Of a DNA stretch of 52,328 nucleotides, positions 17,201-25,195 are shown piece by piece. The notes under the pieces are model-generated. The model worked only from the letters and a program-made list of their open reading frames with translations. It searched no databases and was not told where the DNA came from. Numbering within the stretch: the first letter of the stretch is position 1; each line of letters starts with the position of its first letter. The position numbers and the translations under genes are program-made. The stretch is from Segatella copri (GTDB lineage Bacteria; Bacteroidota; Bacteroidia; Bacteroidales; Bacteroidaceae): positions 1-52,328 of the forward strand of contig NZ_JAHOEA010000028.1 of assembly GCF_019127135.1 (NCBI RefSeq), given 5' to 3'.

Positions 17201-17378
17201 AGCCGCCTCGGTAGGCGTACTGCCTATGATGGTAGAGAACAATACGCTGTGGTCGCCAATGGGAGCCGTTATCTTCTTCGGTACGCTTATCTCGATGGTA
17301 CTCATCGCCACCATCCTGCCAGTGCTCTATTGGCTCGTGTTCGACAAGCACGGCAAGTATAGTTTGAGGAAGCAGTAA
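14226..17378 (+). CDS. RND-family efflux pump permease
   Basis: The ATG at 14226 has GGAGG nine bases upstream; a GTG at 14211 is in frame, but it sits on that ribosome site, so I prefer 1050 aa. It has the RND plan: one helix, a large periplasmic loop, six helices, then a repeat of the same. Transmembrane helix 4 carries GMVVDDSVVIIDN with the paired aspartates used for proton transfer; the second half has GIVSLMGILVRNGIIMLDYAEE. It resembles the acriflavine-resistance (HAE) type, but the substrate cannot be told. No TolC-like gene follows, so it must borrow an outer-membrane factor. Confidence 0.9.
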   Translation: MNQETNKPERDTALRDHIKARITRKPNRIIKRSFIESAMCNHNIVILLMGMLVFLGILGICIMPKQEMPQFTIRQGACVAVYPGATSGEVEERVAKPLENFIFGYKEVNKKKTYTQSKDGMLIVFLELNDDVEDRDAFWSKFKHGLQAFKSSLPTGVLALQAVDDIADTSALLITMESKQKTYRELNTYIDQLKDRLRRIDAISNLRTYGLENEQISICLDQNKLAKYGIGPYKILNDLALQGFTTVSGNLEMGNLNLPIHITDSYNNERDVAEQIVYSDPKGNIVRLKDIAQIKREYPKLNKYIKSNGNKCVLLSIEMRPGNDIVKMGRDVHKMMDDFEQSLPDDVHINTITDQSKVVSESVLNFLRELLISVISVIIVVILLMPRRVAEVSALSIPITIFSSLGIFYLFGMELNTVTLAALIVTLGMVVDDSVVIIDNYMEKLGHGMSRWHAAIAAPREFFMSVLSATLSISLTFFPFLFTMHGDMGDFVKSFPWAMFIILSISLMVSLLLTPYLQYMVIHQGISSQHKPNARKKPLDYLQMGYTWLLKRCFAFPRTTLAVGIMLVSTGAIIFVHLPQRMMPIAERNQFAVEFYLPSGTTAARTAQVADSMAHILQRDPQVTAVTTFVGQGSPRFHTTYAPQIGGENFAQFIVNTVDNDATEEVLDRYVDRYSNYFPDCYIRFKQMDYNNATYPIEVRVSGDSMGDLKAAARKIEACMHKIEGINLIRTNYEEPLPGIRVTPDATEANRLGVNKTILSADLAIHFGDGIPMATLWEGDYPVKMVLKSENDSDLANEYIPVMGGTSSVPLRQLAKISPDWHDGSIIRRNGVRTISIIGEPLRGFNANRLANELKQEVSKLPLDSSLDWEIGGMAEKDAETLPQVTSGVMIAALIIFFILLFHFKRISLALVNLSSMSLCIFGAAIGLLVTGFDVSLTCILGIVSLMGILVRNGIIMLDYAEELRRDKGLSVKEAAFQAGERRMRPIFLTSAAASVGVLPMMVENNTLWSPMGAVIFFGTLISMVLIATILPVLYWLVFDKHGKYSLRKQ

Positions 17379-17417
17379 CCACCCCTGTGTATTAAACACT
17401 TCGTTCTCATCGGTTGT

Positions 17418-17452
17418 GATGCCAATAGGCATCGGTGCACCCGTTTTCGGGT
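17418..17452. other. two adjacent hairpins after the RND operon
   Basis: GATGCC-AATA-GGCATC (17418-17433) and ACCCG-TTTT-CGGGT (17439-17452) are perfect short hairpins side by side in the gap after the pump gene. There is no T-run, so a role as the RND terminator is only possible. Confidence 0.45.
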
Positions 17453-17502
17453 TCACAAATTGCAAAAATATCACCATGATTGTAGGATAAGGGCAGAAAA
17501 AC

Positions 17503-17533
17503 TTTGTGCTTTCAAGATTTATTCGTACTTTTG
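17503..17533 (+). promoter_or_regulatory. promoter of the CPA2 antiporter
   Basis: TTTG (17503-17506) and TACTTTTG (17526-17533) are 19 nt apart, a full Bacteroidota promoter. The transcript would start near 17540, about 70 nt before the gene. Confidence 0.8.
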
Positions 17534-17551
17534 CAGTCAAAAACAGAAAGG

Positions 17552-17586
17552 GAGGGATGAATGCTGATGCAGAAATCCCTCTTTAA
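17552..17586 (+). promoter_or_regulatory. leader hairpin with a possible 9-aa leader peptide
   Basis: GAGGGAT (17552-17558) pairs with ATCCCTC (17575-17581). The hairpin contains a good ribosome site (GGGAGGG), almost directly followed by a tiny ORF, MNADAEIPL (17557-17586). It lies 24 nt upstream of the antiporter start and could modulate its translation; this is inference only. Confidence 0.4.
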
Positions 17587-17610
17587 GTATAACAAAAAAG
17601 GAGAAAGCCT

Positions 17611-19743
17611 ATGTTCCATATCGCTCAATACTTCCCTATCACAGACCCTACGTTGATATTCTTCGTAGTGCTCCTCATCATCCTCTTTGCCCCTATCATC
17701 ATGGGTAAACTCCGTATCCCGCACATCATCGGTATGGTGCTGGCAGGTGTGCTCATAGGCAAATACGGACTGAATATCCTGGAGCGCGACTCTTCGTTTG
17801 AGCTCTTCGGAAAGGTGGGACTCTATTACATCATGTTCCTCGCTGCCCTGGAGATGGATATGGAAGGCATGAAAAAGAACAAGTCGCGACTGCTTATCTA
17901 TGGCCTGCTCACCTGTTTTATACCGTTCTTCCTCACCTATGGCATGAGCATCTGGCTGCTCCACTACTCTGCCAAGGCTTCCTTCCTGCTGAGCTGCATC
18001 ATGGCATCCAATACGCTGATTGCCTATCCTATCGTTTCGAGATACGGACTGCAACAGAAACCGAGCGTTACGCTGAGTGTGGGGTCGAGCATGATTTCGC
18101 TGCTCATAGCCCTGATAATGCTTGCCGGACTGGTAGCATCGTTCAGCAAGCATGACGGCGTACTGTTCTGGGTATTCTTCACCCTCAAGTTTGCCGCCTA
18201 TTGTGGCGTGATGATCATGCTGATTCCCCGACTTACAAGATGGTTCTTGCGAAGATACAGCGATGCGGTGATGCAATTTATCTTCGTACTTTCAATGCTC
18301 TTTATGAGTGCGGCACTTTCGCAGATAGTGGGCATCGAAGGCGTTTTCGGTGCTTTCTTCGCCGGTCTGATATTAAACAGATATATTCCGCATGTTTCGC
18401 CACTGATGAACCGCCTCGAGTTTATCGGCAATGCCCTCTTCATTCCTTATTTCCTGATAGGTGTGGGCATGCTAATCAATATCAATCTGCTGTTTCAGGG
18501 CAGTCATATTCTATGGGTCGTGTTCTGCATCGCCTTCTTCGGAACCCTGGGCAAAGCCATCGCAGCCTATATCGCCTGTCTGGGTTTCCGGTTGCCACTT
18601 TCTTCGGGTCACATGATGTTCGGACTCACTTCGGCTCATGCTGCCGGAAGTATCGCCATGGTGATGGTGGGTATGCATCTGCTCGTAGCACCGGGCACTT
18701 ACCTCGTCAACGATGATATGCTCAATGGTGTGGTTATGATGATTCTGATTACCTGCATCATCTCATCCATCCTTACCGACCGGTCTTCGCAGAAGATTAT
18801 CCTGAGAGACAAGGAGCTGCCTGATGCGGAAGACGACAAGAAGGTGAGCGATGAGAAGATTCTGGTTCCGGTGAAATATCCTGAATATGCCGACAACCTG
18901 ATGAGTCTGGCGTTTCTGGTGAGAAACCAGAAACTGAACAGGGGACTCATCTGCCTGAATGTGGTATATGAAGACAAGGATATGCGATACAACCAGGAAC
19001 AGGGAAGACGGCTTCTGGAACATTGCAGTCAGCTGGCTGCTGCCACCGATGTGATGACGCAGACCCAGGTTCGTATTGCAGCCAACATCGCCAACGGCAT
19101 CAAGCATGCCTTCAACGAGTTCCAATGTTCTGAGATTATCATCGGAATGCACATGCATCCTGAGGTTTCGCCGAAGTTCTGGGGAGAATTCCACCAGAGT
19201 CTCTTCAACGGATTGAGCCGACAGATCATCATGGCACGCATCAGACAGCCGTTGAATACATTGAGAAGAATACAGGTAGCCGTACCTTCGAGAGCAGAGT
19301 TTGAGCCGGGTTTCTACCGCTGGTTGGAACGCCTAGCCCGACTTGCCGGCAATCTCGACTGCCGCATCCAGTTTCATGGCAGAGAAGAGAGTCTGGCGCT
19401 CATCAATGAATATATCAAGAACCGGCATTCGGAAGTGCGTGCCGATTATACCCAGATGATTCACTGGAACGAGTTGCCACAGCTGGCTTCGCAGATATCT
19501 CCAGACCACCTGTTCGTGGTAGTAACCGCCCGTAAGGGAACCGTATCTTACAAGACAGCACTGGAGCATTTGCCGGAAGAAATCACGAAATACTTCTCAG
19601 GTACCAACCTGATGATTATCTTCCCCGACCAGCATGGTGATTCCTACGGCGACCAGCTTACCTTCGCTGAGCCTCAGCATCAGGAAGAGATCAGTGCTTA
19701 CGAATCATTCCTGCAATGGTTTAAGAAGAAGTTCAGAAAATAA
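17611..19743 (+). CDS. CPA2-family cation:proton antiporter with C-terminal USP-like domain
   Basis: A 710-aa protein with AAGGAG seven bases before its ATG. The first 390 residues are a Na+/H+ exchanger-type membrane domain with about 12 helices (KLRIPHIIGMVLAGVLIGKYGL; IEGVFGAFFAGLIL), as in KefB-like proteins. The remaining 300 residues are soluble; ILVPVKYPEYADNLMSLA and later VAVPSRAEFEPGFYRWL look like two universal-stress-protein-like folds that may sense nucleotides. It should exchange K+ or Na+ for protons across the inner membrane. Single-gene unit with its own promoter and terminator. Confidence 0.85.
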   Translation: MFHIAQYFPITDPTLIFFVVLLIILFAPIIMGKLRIPHIIGMVLAGVLIGKYGLNILERDSSFELFGKVGLYYIMFLAALEMDMEGMKKNKSRLLIYGLLTCFIPFFLTYGMSIWLLHYSAKASFLLSCIMASNTLIAYPIVSRYGLQQKPSVTLSVGSSMISLLIALIMLAGLVASFSKHDGVLFWVFFTLKFAAYCGVMIMLIPRLTRWFLRRYSDAVMQFIFVLSMLFMSAALSQIVGIEGVFGAFFAGLILNRYIPHVSPLMNRLEFIGNALFIPYFLIGVGMLININLLFQGSHILWVVFCIAFFGTLGKAIAAYIACLGFRLPLSSGHMMFGLTSAHAAGSIAMVMVGMHLLVAPGTYLVNDDMLNGVVMMILITCIISSILTDRSSQKIILRDKELPDAEDDKKVSDEKILVPVKYPEYADNLMSLAFLVRNQKLNRGLICLNVVYEDKDMRYNQEQGRRLLEHCSQLAAATDVMTQTQVRIAANIANGIKHAFNEFQCSEIIIGMHMHPEVSPKFWGEFHQSLFNGLSRQIIMARIRQPLNTLRRIQVAVPSRAEFEPGFYRWLERLARLAGNLDCRIQFHGREESLALINEYIKNRHSEVRADYTQMIHWNELPQLASQISPDHLFVVVTARKGTVSYKTALEHLPEEITKYFSGTNLMIIFPDQHGDSYGDQLTFAEPQHQEEISAYESFLQWFKKKFRK

Positions 19744-19764
19744 AGAGAAAACAAAGGATACTAC

Positions 19765-19799
19765 TAAAAAAGGTCGCCAAAATGCTGGCGACCTTTTTT
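19765..19799. terminator. bidirectional terminator between antiporter and ftsZ
   Basis: GGTCGCC and GGCGACC form the stem, with A and T runs on the two sides, so it serves both the antiporter and ftsZ. The hairpin and the 21 nt at 19802-19822 are nearly repeated at 22589-22646. Confidence 0.85.
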
Positions 19800-19874
19800 A
19801 GTATTTATTTCGTATTCAAAACGATTCGGATTAATCAAATCAAGACAGAAGAACAACGACTATTGGGAAATCAA

Positions 19875-21266
19875 CTACTTGTAGTTTTCGTCATCGTAGG
19901 TGATGATGTCCAGATCTTCTGCTATTTTCTTCAGCCCATTTTTAATTCTTCCGCCTAATGTCCATGCCTTTGGCTTATTGACAGGCGGTTCAGCAAGAAC
20001 TTCTCTTGAGTTTTCTGCTGTAGGAGGATTGTCTTCCACCCAAACCTTAGCAGGCTCTTCTCCAGACTCATTTCCTGACTCTTCTTCTTGATGGGCAATA
20101 GTAGCTTCCTTCTCGGTAGCATCATGATTGATGTTATCTATAGATTCTGCTTCTTGCTTTTGCCCAGTTTTATTTGCTAGCATCTGGAAGTTGTCTCTGA
20201 TAGGATGATAGAGCTTGTCGATGATTCTCTGATAGTCTTCCTCATCCTTCGATACAGAAGAACTTTCAGGAATATCCTCGGCCAACTCATTGTTCAGACC
20301 AGTTGCCAGAATAGTGACTTTGGCATCCTCATCCAGACTGTCATCATCAGAAAGGCCCCAAATCACCTTGATGTCTGGGTTCAGTTCATCAAAGAAGGCA
20401 TCAATTTCTCTCATCTCCCTCACAAAGATAGGGTGCTTGCTGGAAGTGTAGATATTGAAAAGGATGCGCTGGGCATTACTGATATCGCTGCCATAGAGCA
20501 GAGGAGAGTCTAACGCATTCTTGATGGCACTCTGAACCCTTCCTTCACCACTGGCTCTACCCATGGCCATGATAGCACCACCACCGCTCTTGATGGTAGT
20601 CTCGATGTCACGGAAGTCAAGATTGATGGTTCCCTCCACGGTGATGAGTTCCGAGATACTCTTGGTGGCATCGCTCAGTACCTTGTCTGCCAGTTTGAAG
20701 GCATCCTTTACGGTAATTTCGGAGTCGGCATAAACATCGCAGAGACGCTCGTTGTTGACGATAAGCAAGGCATCCACGTTCTTGCGCATTTCTTCTACAC
20801 CCTGCAGAGCCTTGACAATTTTCTTTCGCTTCTCGAAGTAGAAAGGTATGGTGATGATACCAACGGTAAGGATGCCCATCCCTTTGGCAATACCGGCAAT
20901 GACAGGTGCGGCACCCGTACCCGTTCCACCACCCATTCCGGCTGTAACAAAAACCATCTTAGTTCCGTCGTCCAGCAGTTTCTTGATGTCTTCCTGGGTA
21001 TTCTGAGCCTCACTTCTTCCCACTTCGGGATTTGCCCCTGCACCCAAACCACTCTTTCCGAGCATGATCTTTACCGGCACAGGCGACTTGGATAGTGATT
21101 GACTATCCGTATTGCAGACGGCAAAACTCACATTTACTATACCCTCTGCATACATATTCTTAACGGCATTGCATCCGCCACCACCCACACCAATCACCTT
21201 GATGATGTTCTTGGTAGTGTCTTCTGTCTGCCCGAAATCTATAGGAGTCCAATCTTCTTTCATCAT
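19875..21266 (-). CDS. ftsZ: cell division protein FtsZ, stand-alone copy
   Basis: A 463-aa tubulin-like GTPase. The nucleotide-binding loops are intact: [10 protein letters not shown] (about 26-35) and the signature [12 protein letters not shown] (about 110-121), with NNERL and the T7 loop region present. The GTPase domain covers about residues 18-325; then comes a long acidic linker (E/S/D-rich, about 340-430) and a basic C-terminal helix ([15 protein letters not shown]). FtsZ forms the division ring. Unusually, none of its normal neighbours (ftsA, ftsQ, murC and other dcw genes) are here, and the sequence looks divergent from the dcw-type Bacteroidota FtsZ I recall. It may be a second FtsZ or a relocated single one. 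Confidence 0.9.
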   Translation of the reverse strand: MMKEDWTPIDFGQTEDTTKNIIKVIGVGGGGCNAVKNMYAEGIVNVSFAVCNTDSQSLSKSPVPVKIMLGKSGLGAGANPEVGRSEAQNTQEDIKKLLDDGTKMVFVTAGMGGGTGTGAAPVIAGIAKGMGILTVGIITIPFYFEKRKKIVKALQGVEEMRKNVDALLIVNNERLCDVYADSEITVKDAFKLADKVLSDATKSISELITVEGTINLDFRDIETTIKSGGGAIMAMGRASGEGRVQSAIKNALDSPLLYGSDISNAQRILFNIYTSSKHPIFVREMREIDAFFDELNPDIKVIWGLSDDDSLDEDAKVTILATGLNNELAEDIPESSSVSKDEEDYQRIIDKLYHPIRDNFQMLANKTGQKQEAESIDNINHDATEKEATIAHQEEESGNESGEEPAKVWVEDNPPTAENSREVLAEPPVNKPKAWTLGGRIKNGLKKIAEDLDIITYDDENYK

Positions 21267-21287
21267 TTCTATATTTCAATTTGGGCA

Positions 21288-21295
21288 CAAAGATA
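21288..21295 (-). promoter_or_regulatory. -7 box of ftsZ
   Basis: TATCTTTG on the minus strand, 21 nt before the ftsZ start, fits TAnnTTTG. No good -33 box. It diverges from the box at 21391. Confidence 0.55.
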
Positions 21296-21390
21296 CATAT
21301 AAAGAATCAGATTCCCGATAAAAAATCAAACGCAAGCCTTGCAAAAGAAGATTTTTTCTTGATGAGAAACGATTTTTCTCATTCTTTTTG

Positions 21391-21398
21391 TACTTTTG
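21391..21398 (+). promoter_or_regulatory. -7 box of the gene divergent to ftsZ
   Basis: TACTTTTG fits TAnnTTTG and puts transcription start near 21404. This rules out the long upstream ORF extension from 21281 and leaves ATG 21407 or 21428 as the start. Confidence 0.6.
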
Positions 21399-21406
21399 CA
21401 ACCAGT

Positions 21407-22006
21407 ATGCAAGAAGAAACAAGAAATATGACCCCAGAGGAGAAAGCCGCTCAGGTAAAGACGCTTTCCACCCAGCTTTTAGCAGAAGGTAGAACCGATC
21501 TTTTGTTAAAAGCCATCAGTGTGCCCATATTGGAACAGCTCCGTATCGAGGCAGCAAGGGCAACCCTCAGTCCTCTGGTCATCACGGAAGATTACCGTTT
21601 CTTGCTCCCTGACTACGGAAACAGGGAAGTACAGCTCAGTCCCATCCACAAGGCCCTCTATCTGCTCTTTCTGAATCACCCGGAAGGAATAGAGTTCAAG
21701 AACCTGGTGGATCATCGTGAGGAACTGTTTGCCCTCTACCGAAAAATCGGCAACAGAATCGATCCCGATAAAATCACAGAAACAGTGAATCGCCTGACGA
21801 ACCCTCTTGATAATGCCATCAACGAGAAGTGTTCGCGCATCAAGGCAGCTTTCTCTGACCTGATGGACGAATACCAGGCCGACTATTATATCATCAATAG
21901 CCATATAAAGCGCCACCAAGGCTCTTCCATGAAGCTCTGGTTCGAGAGGTTGAAAATCATCAATCTCCCAAGGGAACTTGTCATCTACAGAGTAGATGAT
22001 TTTTAG
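21407..22006 (+). CDS. conserved Bacteroidota protein of unknown function
   Basis: About 199 aa from ATG 21407; ATG 21428 is a likely alternative, since the first lies almost on the predicted transcription start. The protein is soluble and helical. A segment near the middle, LSPIHKALYLLFLNHPEGIEFKNL, looks like a winged-helix-type element, followed by NPLDNAINEKCSRIKAAF. I recall similar Bacteroidota hypothetical proteins with this PLxKALYxLFLxHPEGI pattern but no known role. It is divergent from ftsZ with only about 140 bp between starts. Confidence 0.75.
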   Translation: MQEETRNMTPEEKAAQVKTLSTQLLAEGRTDLLLKAISVPILEQLRIEAARATLSPLVITEDYRFLLPDYGNREVQLSPIHKALYLLFLNHPEGIEFKNLVDHREELFALYRKIGNRIDPDKITETVNRLTNPLDNAINEKCSRIKAAFSDLMDEYQADYYIINSHIKRHQGSSMKLWFERLKIINLPRELVIYRVDDF

Positions 22007-22050
22007 CCAGAATTATTCATAAGTCAAGTTTTGCGAGTGGTTCAAGTACG

Positions 22051-22085
22051 GGCAGAAGCTCCTGGCCTAGGAGTTTCTGCCTTTT
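22051..22085 (+). terminator. hairpin terminator / dispersed palindrome
   Basis: GGCAGAA(g)CTCCT pairs with AGGAG(t)TTCTGCC across a short loop and is followed by TTTT, so it can end the upstream gene. Its left arm recurs at 41537-41550, so it is also a dispersed sequence. Confidence 0.6.
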
Positions 22086-22123
22086 CAGGGCGAGTGGAAC
22101 TTTACATGCGAAAATTCAATAAT

Positions 22124-22233
22124 GAGTCCACTTTAAAAAGTAGTTTTGGGTTCTTTATCCTACAAAACGCCATTTGATTATCAGATGGTTACATTTGAAG
22201 AAATTATCAAAAATGACTTTTTAAAGTGGACTC
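22124..22233. mobile_element. 110-bp MITE-like element with perfect 18-bp terminal inverted repeats
   Basis: GAGTCCACTTTAAAAAGT at 22124-22141 is perfectly inverted at 22216-22233. The 74 bp between holds a short reading frame start (ATGGTTACATTTGAAG) but no transposase. No clear target duplication is seen. It looks like a miniature inverted-repeat element or the joined ends of a deleted insertion sequence. Confidence 0.65.
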
Positions 22234-22235
22234 AG

Positions 22236-22560
22236 TAATAATCCATCGAATTTCGACGAAAAGCAATACATTTCCGTCGAAACTTAAGCCAATCCGTCGA
22301 AACTATATCAGTTACGTAGTATTTCGACGGATATAGCGATAAAAAAAACAGTGCCCCAAAACTAAGTCGAAGCATAATTATTTTAACGGTAACTACAGAA
22401 ACAACTACGGAAACACCCTCTGTAACTACGGAAACTTCTGCCAATACTACGGAAACTATTTATAGCGAAATTATAGCGAATTCGTCACGATTATAGCGGA
22501 ATATCATTTTGAACCCGTCAAAAAATGACGAGTTTTATAGGGAAAACAACTAATTATAGC
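22236..22560. repeat. three short repeat families in one intergenic region
   Basis: Three motifs follow one another: GTCGAAAC and its inverse (about 22250-22335), CTACGGAAAC four or five times (about 22390-22455), then TTATAGCG four times (about 22458-22560). A CGTCA/TGACG hairpin lies near 22517. No gene is supportable in 22234-22588. Confidence 0.65.
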
Positions 22561-22588
22561 GGATGATATCGAAAAGTGTGTCATGATG

Positions 22589-22623
22589 CTAAAAAGGTCG
22601 CCAGCATTCTGGCGACCTTTTTT
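22589..22623. terminator. terminator of the GH2 gene, duplicate of 19765-19799
   Basis: GGTCGCCAG and CTGGCGACC form a stem with A/T runs just after the GH2 stop on the minus strand. The following 21 nt (22626-22646), which encode the GH2 C-terminus VLNTK, are identical to 19802-19822. Confidence 0.85.
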
Positions 22624-22628
22624 CATAT

Positions 22629-25085
22629 TTATTTCGTATTCAAAACCAACTTCTTAGCTTTCATTTTTTCTCCCTCTACCGAGAGTTCTATCTTTCCCGG
22701 CTTATCACCTACTCGCAATATCACGAGGGCAGAACCCTGGAAGAGATTGCGCTGAATGGTCTTCTCCAACTGGGTCTTTCCGATATGAAGTTCATCAGAT
22801 GTGATGTTTCCATTATCCACCGCCACGATATTCGCATCGCCCTTCACCTGGAAGGTCAACTTATCGAAAGCCTTGGCATCCTTCACGTTCAGCACTCTTC
22901 TACCCTTCTTGTCCACGGCATAGACACGAACGTGCATCAGATCCTTACCGTCAGCATGCCAGTTTTCAGCATCAGGCAACAACTTCAAGGCAACAGCCTC
23001 GCCCGTAGTCACTATCTGATGACGAGCCACCACCTTGCCGTTTTTCTTAGCTACAGCCACAAGTGTGCCTGGAGCATAGGCGATGTTGTCCCACTTGATT
23101 CGGGCACGGAGCTTAGGGTCGTTGCTGTTCTTCTTCACTCCCAGACTCTTACCGTTCAGGAAGAGTTCCACCTCATCTGCATTGGTATAAGTGTAGAGCG
23201 AAACCTTCTCGCCTGCCTCACGGTTCCAGTTTTCAGAAAGCTTTCCGGCAGAAACATTGATGCCATTCCACTGGATGTTACCACCCGACTTTTCGATGAT
23301 TCCGATATGCACGACAGGTTCTTCAGAGAACATACTCTTCACGAAATAAGCATCCGGCTTTGGCTGGAGAGAAAGATCGAACACACCCTGGTTCCATCCT
23401 TTTACAGGCCATCCCATACTCTCACCGAGATAATCGATGGCTCCCCAATAGGCCAATCCGAGTACCTTATCGCGGTCCATCTCATAGAAATTTGGTCCCA
23501 TAGCTGCCACGCTCGCCTCACTCTGATAGAAGGTCTTTTCAGGATAACGCTTCATATCACCAGGGAAGTACATATAGCGGTAGTTGTAAGAATTCACTTC
23601 TGTTGCCACAGCCAGGTCGGCAGGAATCGAATCAGTCTCCAGGTTGCGATAACGGGGATGCATCGCCACGGTGGTGAGTCGGGTATCGTCATAACGGTGC
23701 AGCAATTCCTTTTGGAGTTTATAAGCCGTCACGCCCCAATCATTAAAAGGCAGGTTGCTGTATTGCTGCAATTCATTTCCCAGACTCCAGAGGATGACTG
23801 ACGGATGATTTCTGTCTCGCTTCACCCACTCCGGAATATCCTTCTGCCAGAGGCTCTCCCATTCCACTCTGCCTCCGGCATACTGGGTGAGCCACTTATC
23901 ATAAAGTTCATCCACCACCAAGATGCCATACTTATCGCAGAGTTTCAGAAAGTCCTCACTATAGGGATTATGAGAGGTGCGGATATGGTTCATTCCGAAT
24001 TCTTTCATCAGTTTCAGTCGCTTCTCGATGGCACGCGGATAAGCAGCAGCACCCAAGGCACCGAGGGTATGATGGTTGGCATACCCCTTCAGCAAGACCT
24101 TCTTGCCATTCACGAGCAAGCCCTTCTCCGGATTCATTTCGATGGTACGAATACCGAACGGCTCCCTGATTTGGTCGGCAATATTCCCCTCATTGTCATA
24201 AAGCGTCACTTCGGCAGTATATAAATAAGGTGAATCCGGCGACCACAACTTAGCATCTTCCAAAGAGATAGAAGGCAATTCATACTCCCGGTCTCTCCAT
24301 TTGGCATTGAAGTGGAGGTCGCTCTTCTGCTGAGCCACCACCTTGCCTTCTGCATTCAGGATCTTGACTTCCACCGGAATCTGCGGCTTTTTCGTCTTCT
24401 GCAGATTCAGGATATTCGTCCGAATCTTGATCTCTTTATTGTTTACTGTACGGATAAAGAGCGGATGACGCGGGAAGTAAAGATTCTTGTCTGTAACGAT
24501 GAGGTTGACATCACGGAAGAGACCGCCACCCGTATACCAACGGGAATTATTAGGCTTGCCGGTATCCGCCTTTACAATAATTTCATTCACCTGCCCCCAC
24601 TTCAGAAGTTTGCTCAGGTCGATGTCAAAACCCAGGTAGCCATAATCGGTACCACCGACACGCTGCCCATTAAGATAGACATCGCCCACCAGCATGATAC
24701 CCTGGAAGTCGAGCACGATGCGCTTTCCCTTCCATTCAGCCTTGGGAGTAAGCTCATAGCGATACCAGCCGATGCCCATCTCCTTAAAGCCACGTGGACT
24801 CAATCGGCTGCGTACATTGCTGCCCGCATCGCTGTTATCAGGCCGTTCGCTGGCATCCGGAGCCACCCAATTCTGTCCTATCAGAAAATCGTGTGGCAGA
24901 TTCACCACATCATCTCCGCCCTGGGTTGATTTCAACTCAGAGATATTCTTCACATCTCCGCGATGGAACTGCCATCCGCAGTTGATGCTGATGGTATCGC
25001 GCACCGCTGCAGCAGCCGGTAAGGTTCCCATCAACGAAAACCCACCCAGCAGCAACGAGGCGAAAAGTATTGTCTTCTTTTTCAT
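22629..25085 (-). CDS. GH2-family glycoside hydrolase (beta-galactosidase-like)
   Basis: I start the protein at ATG 25085 (818 aa), where MKKKTILFASLLLGGFSLMG begins a signal peptide; the ORF is open 13 codons further. It has the GH2 order: sugar-binding jelly roll (GWQFHRGD... YLNGQRVGG), immunoglobulin-like domain, TIM barrel (VLLKGYANHHTLGALGAAAY; HIRTSHNPYSEDFLKLCD), then two further beta domains. The acid/base glutamate is in LWSLGNELQQ, and the likely nucleophile is in FYQSEAS. It is exported and probably removes galactosyl (or related) side groups from pectin. It follows the DUF4450-type gene by 110 nt as part of the same operon. Confidence 0.85.
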   Translation of the reverse strand: MKKKTILFASLLLGGFSLMGTLPAAAAVRDTISINCGWQFHRGDVKNISELKSTQGGDDVVNLPHDFLIGQNWVAPDASERPDNSDAGSNVRSRLSPRGFKEMGIGWYRYELTPKAEWKGKRIVLDFQGIMLVGDVYLNGQRVGGTDYGYLGFDIDLSKLLKWGQVNEIIVKADTGKPNNSRWYTGGGLFRDVNLIVTDKNLYFPRHPLFIRTVNNKEIKIRTNILNLQKTKKPQIPVEVKILNAEGKVVAQQKSDLHFNAKWRDREYELPSISLEDAKLWSPDSPYLYTAEVTLYDNEGNIADQIREPFGIRTIEMNPEKGLLVNGKKVLLKGYANHHTLGALGAAAYPRAIEKRLKLMKEFGMNHIRTSHNPYSEDFLKLCDKYGILVVDELYDKWLTQYAGGRVEWESLWQKDIPEWVKRDRNHPSVILWSLGNELQQYSNLPFNDWGVTAYKLQKELLHRYDDTRLTTVAMHPRYRNLETDSIPADLAVATEVNSYNYRYMYFPGDMKRYPEKTFYQSEASVAAMGPNFYEMDRDKVLGLAYWGAIDYLGESMGWPVKGWNQGVFDLSLQPKPDAYFVKSMFSEEPVVHIGIIEKSGGNIQWNGINVSAGKLSENWNREAGEKVSLYTYTNADEVELFLNGKSLGVKKNSNDPKLRARIKWDNIAYAPGTLVAVAKKNGKVVARHQIVTTGEAVALKLLPDAENWHADGKDLMHVRVYAVDKKGRRVLNVKDAKAFDKLTFQVKGDANIVAVDNGNITSDELHIGKTQLEKTIQRNLFQGSALVILRVGDKPGKIELSVEGEKMKAKKLVLNTK

Positions 25086-25195
25086 TTCTAATTTATTTTT
25101 TAAATTACCGTCTGGCTTGGTCACATCCTGGTTTACGGATGGGCAGATTGAGCTGCTTCAGGCCTATCTATTGTTCATCTATTACCCATTCACGC

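Noticed and set aside
17133..17540. A minus-strand ORF across the end of the RND gene whose start reads FVNPKTGAPMPIG
   Set aside because: The protein-like look covers only about 35 residues, the rest is antisense to the pump gene, and the stretch coincides with two hairpins. A relic cannot be excluded.
22785..24929. Long plus-strand ORFs opposite the GH2 gene
   Set aside because: The real GH2 gene on the minus strand has all its catalytic motifs; these frames are only its complement.
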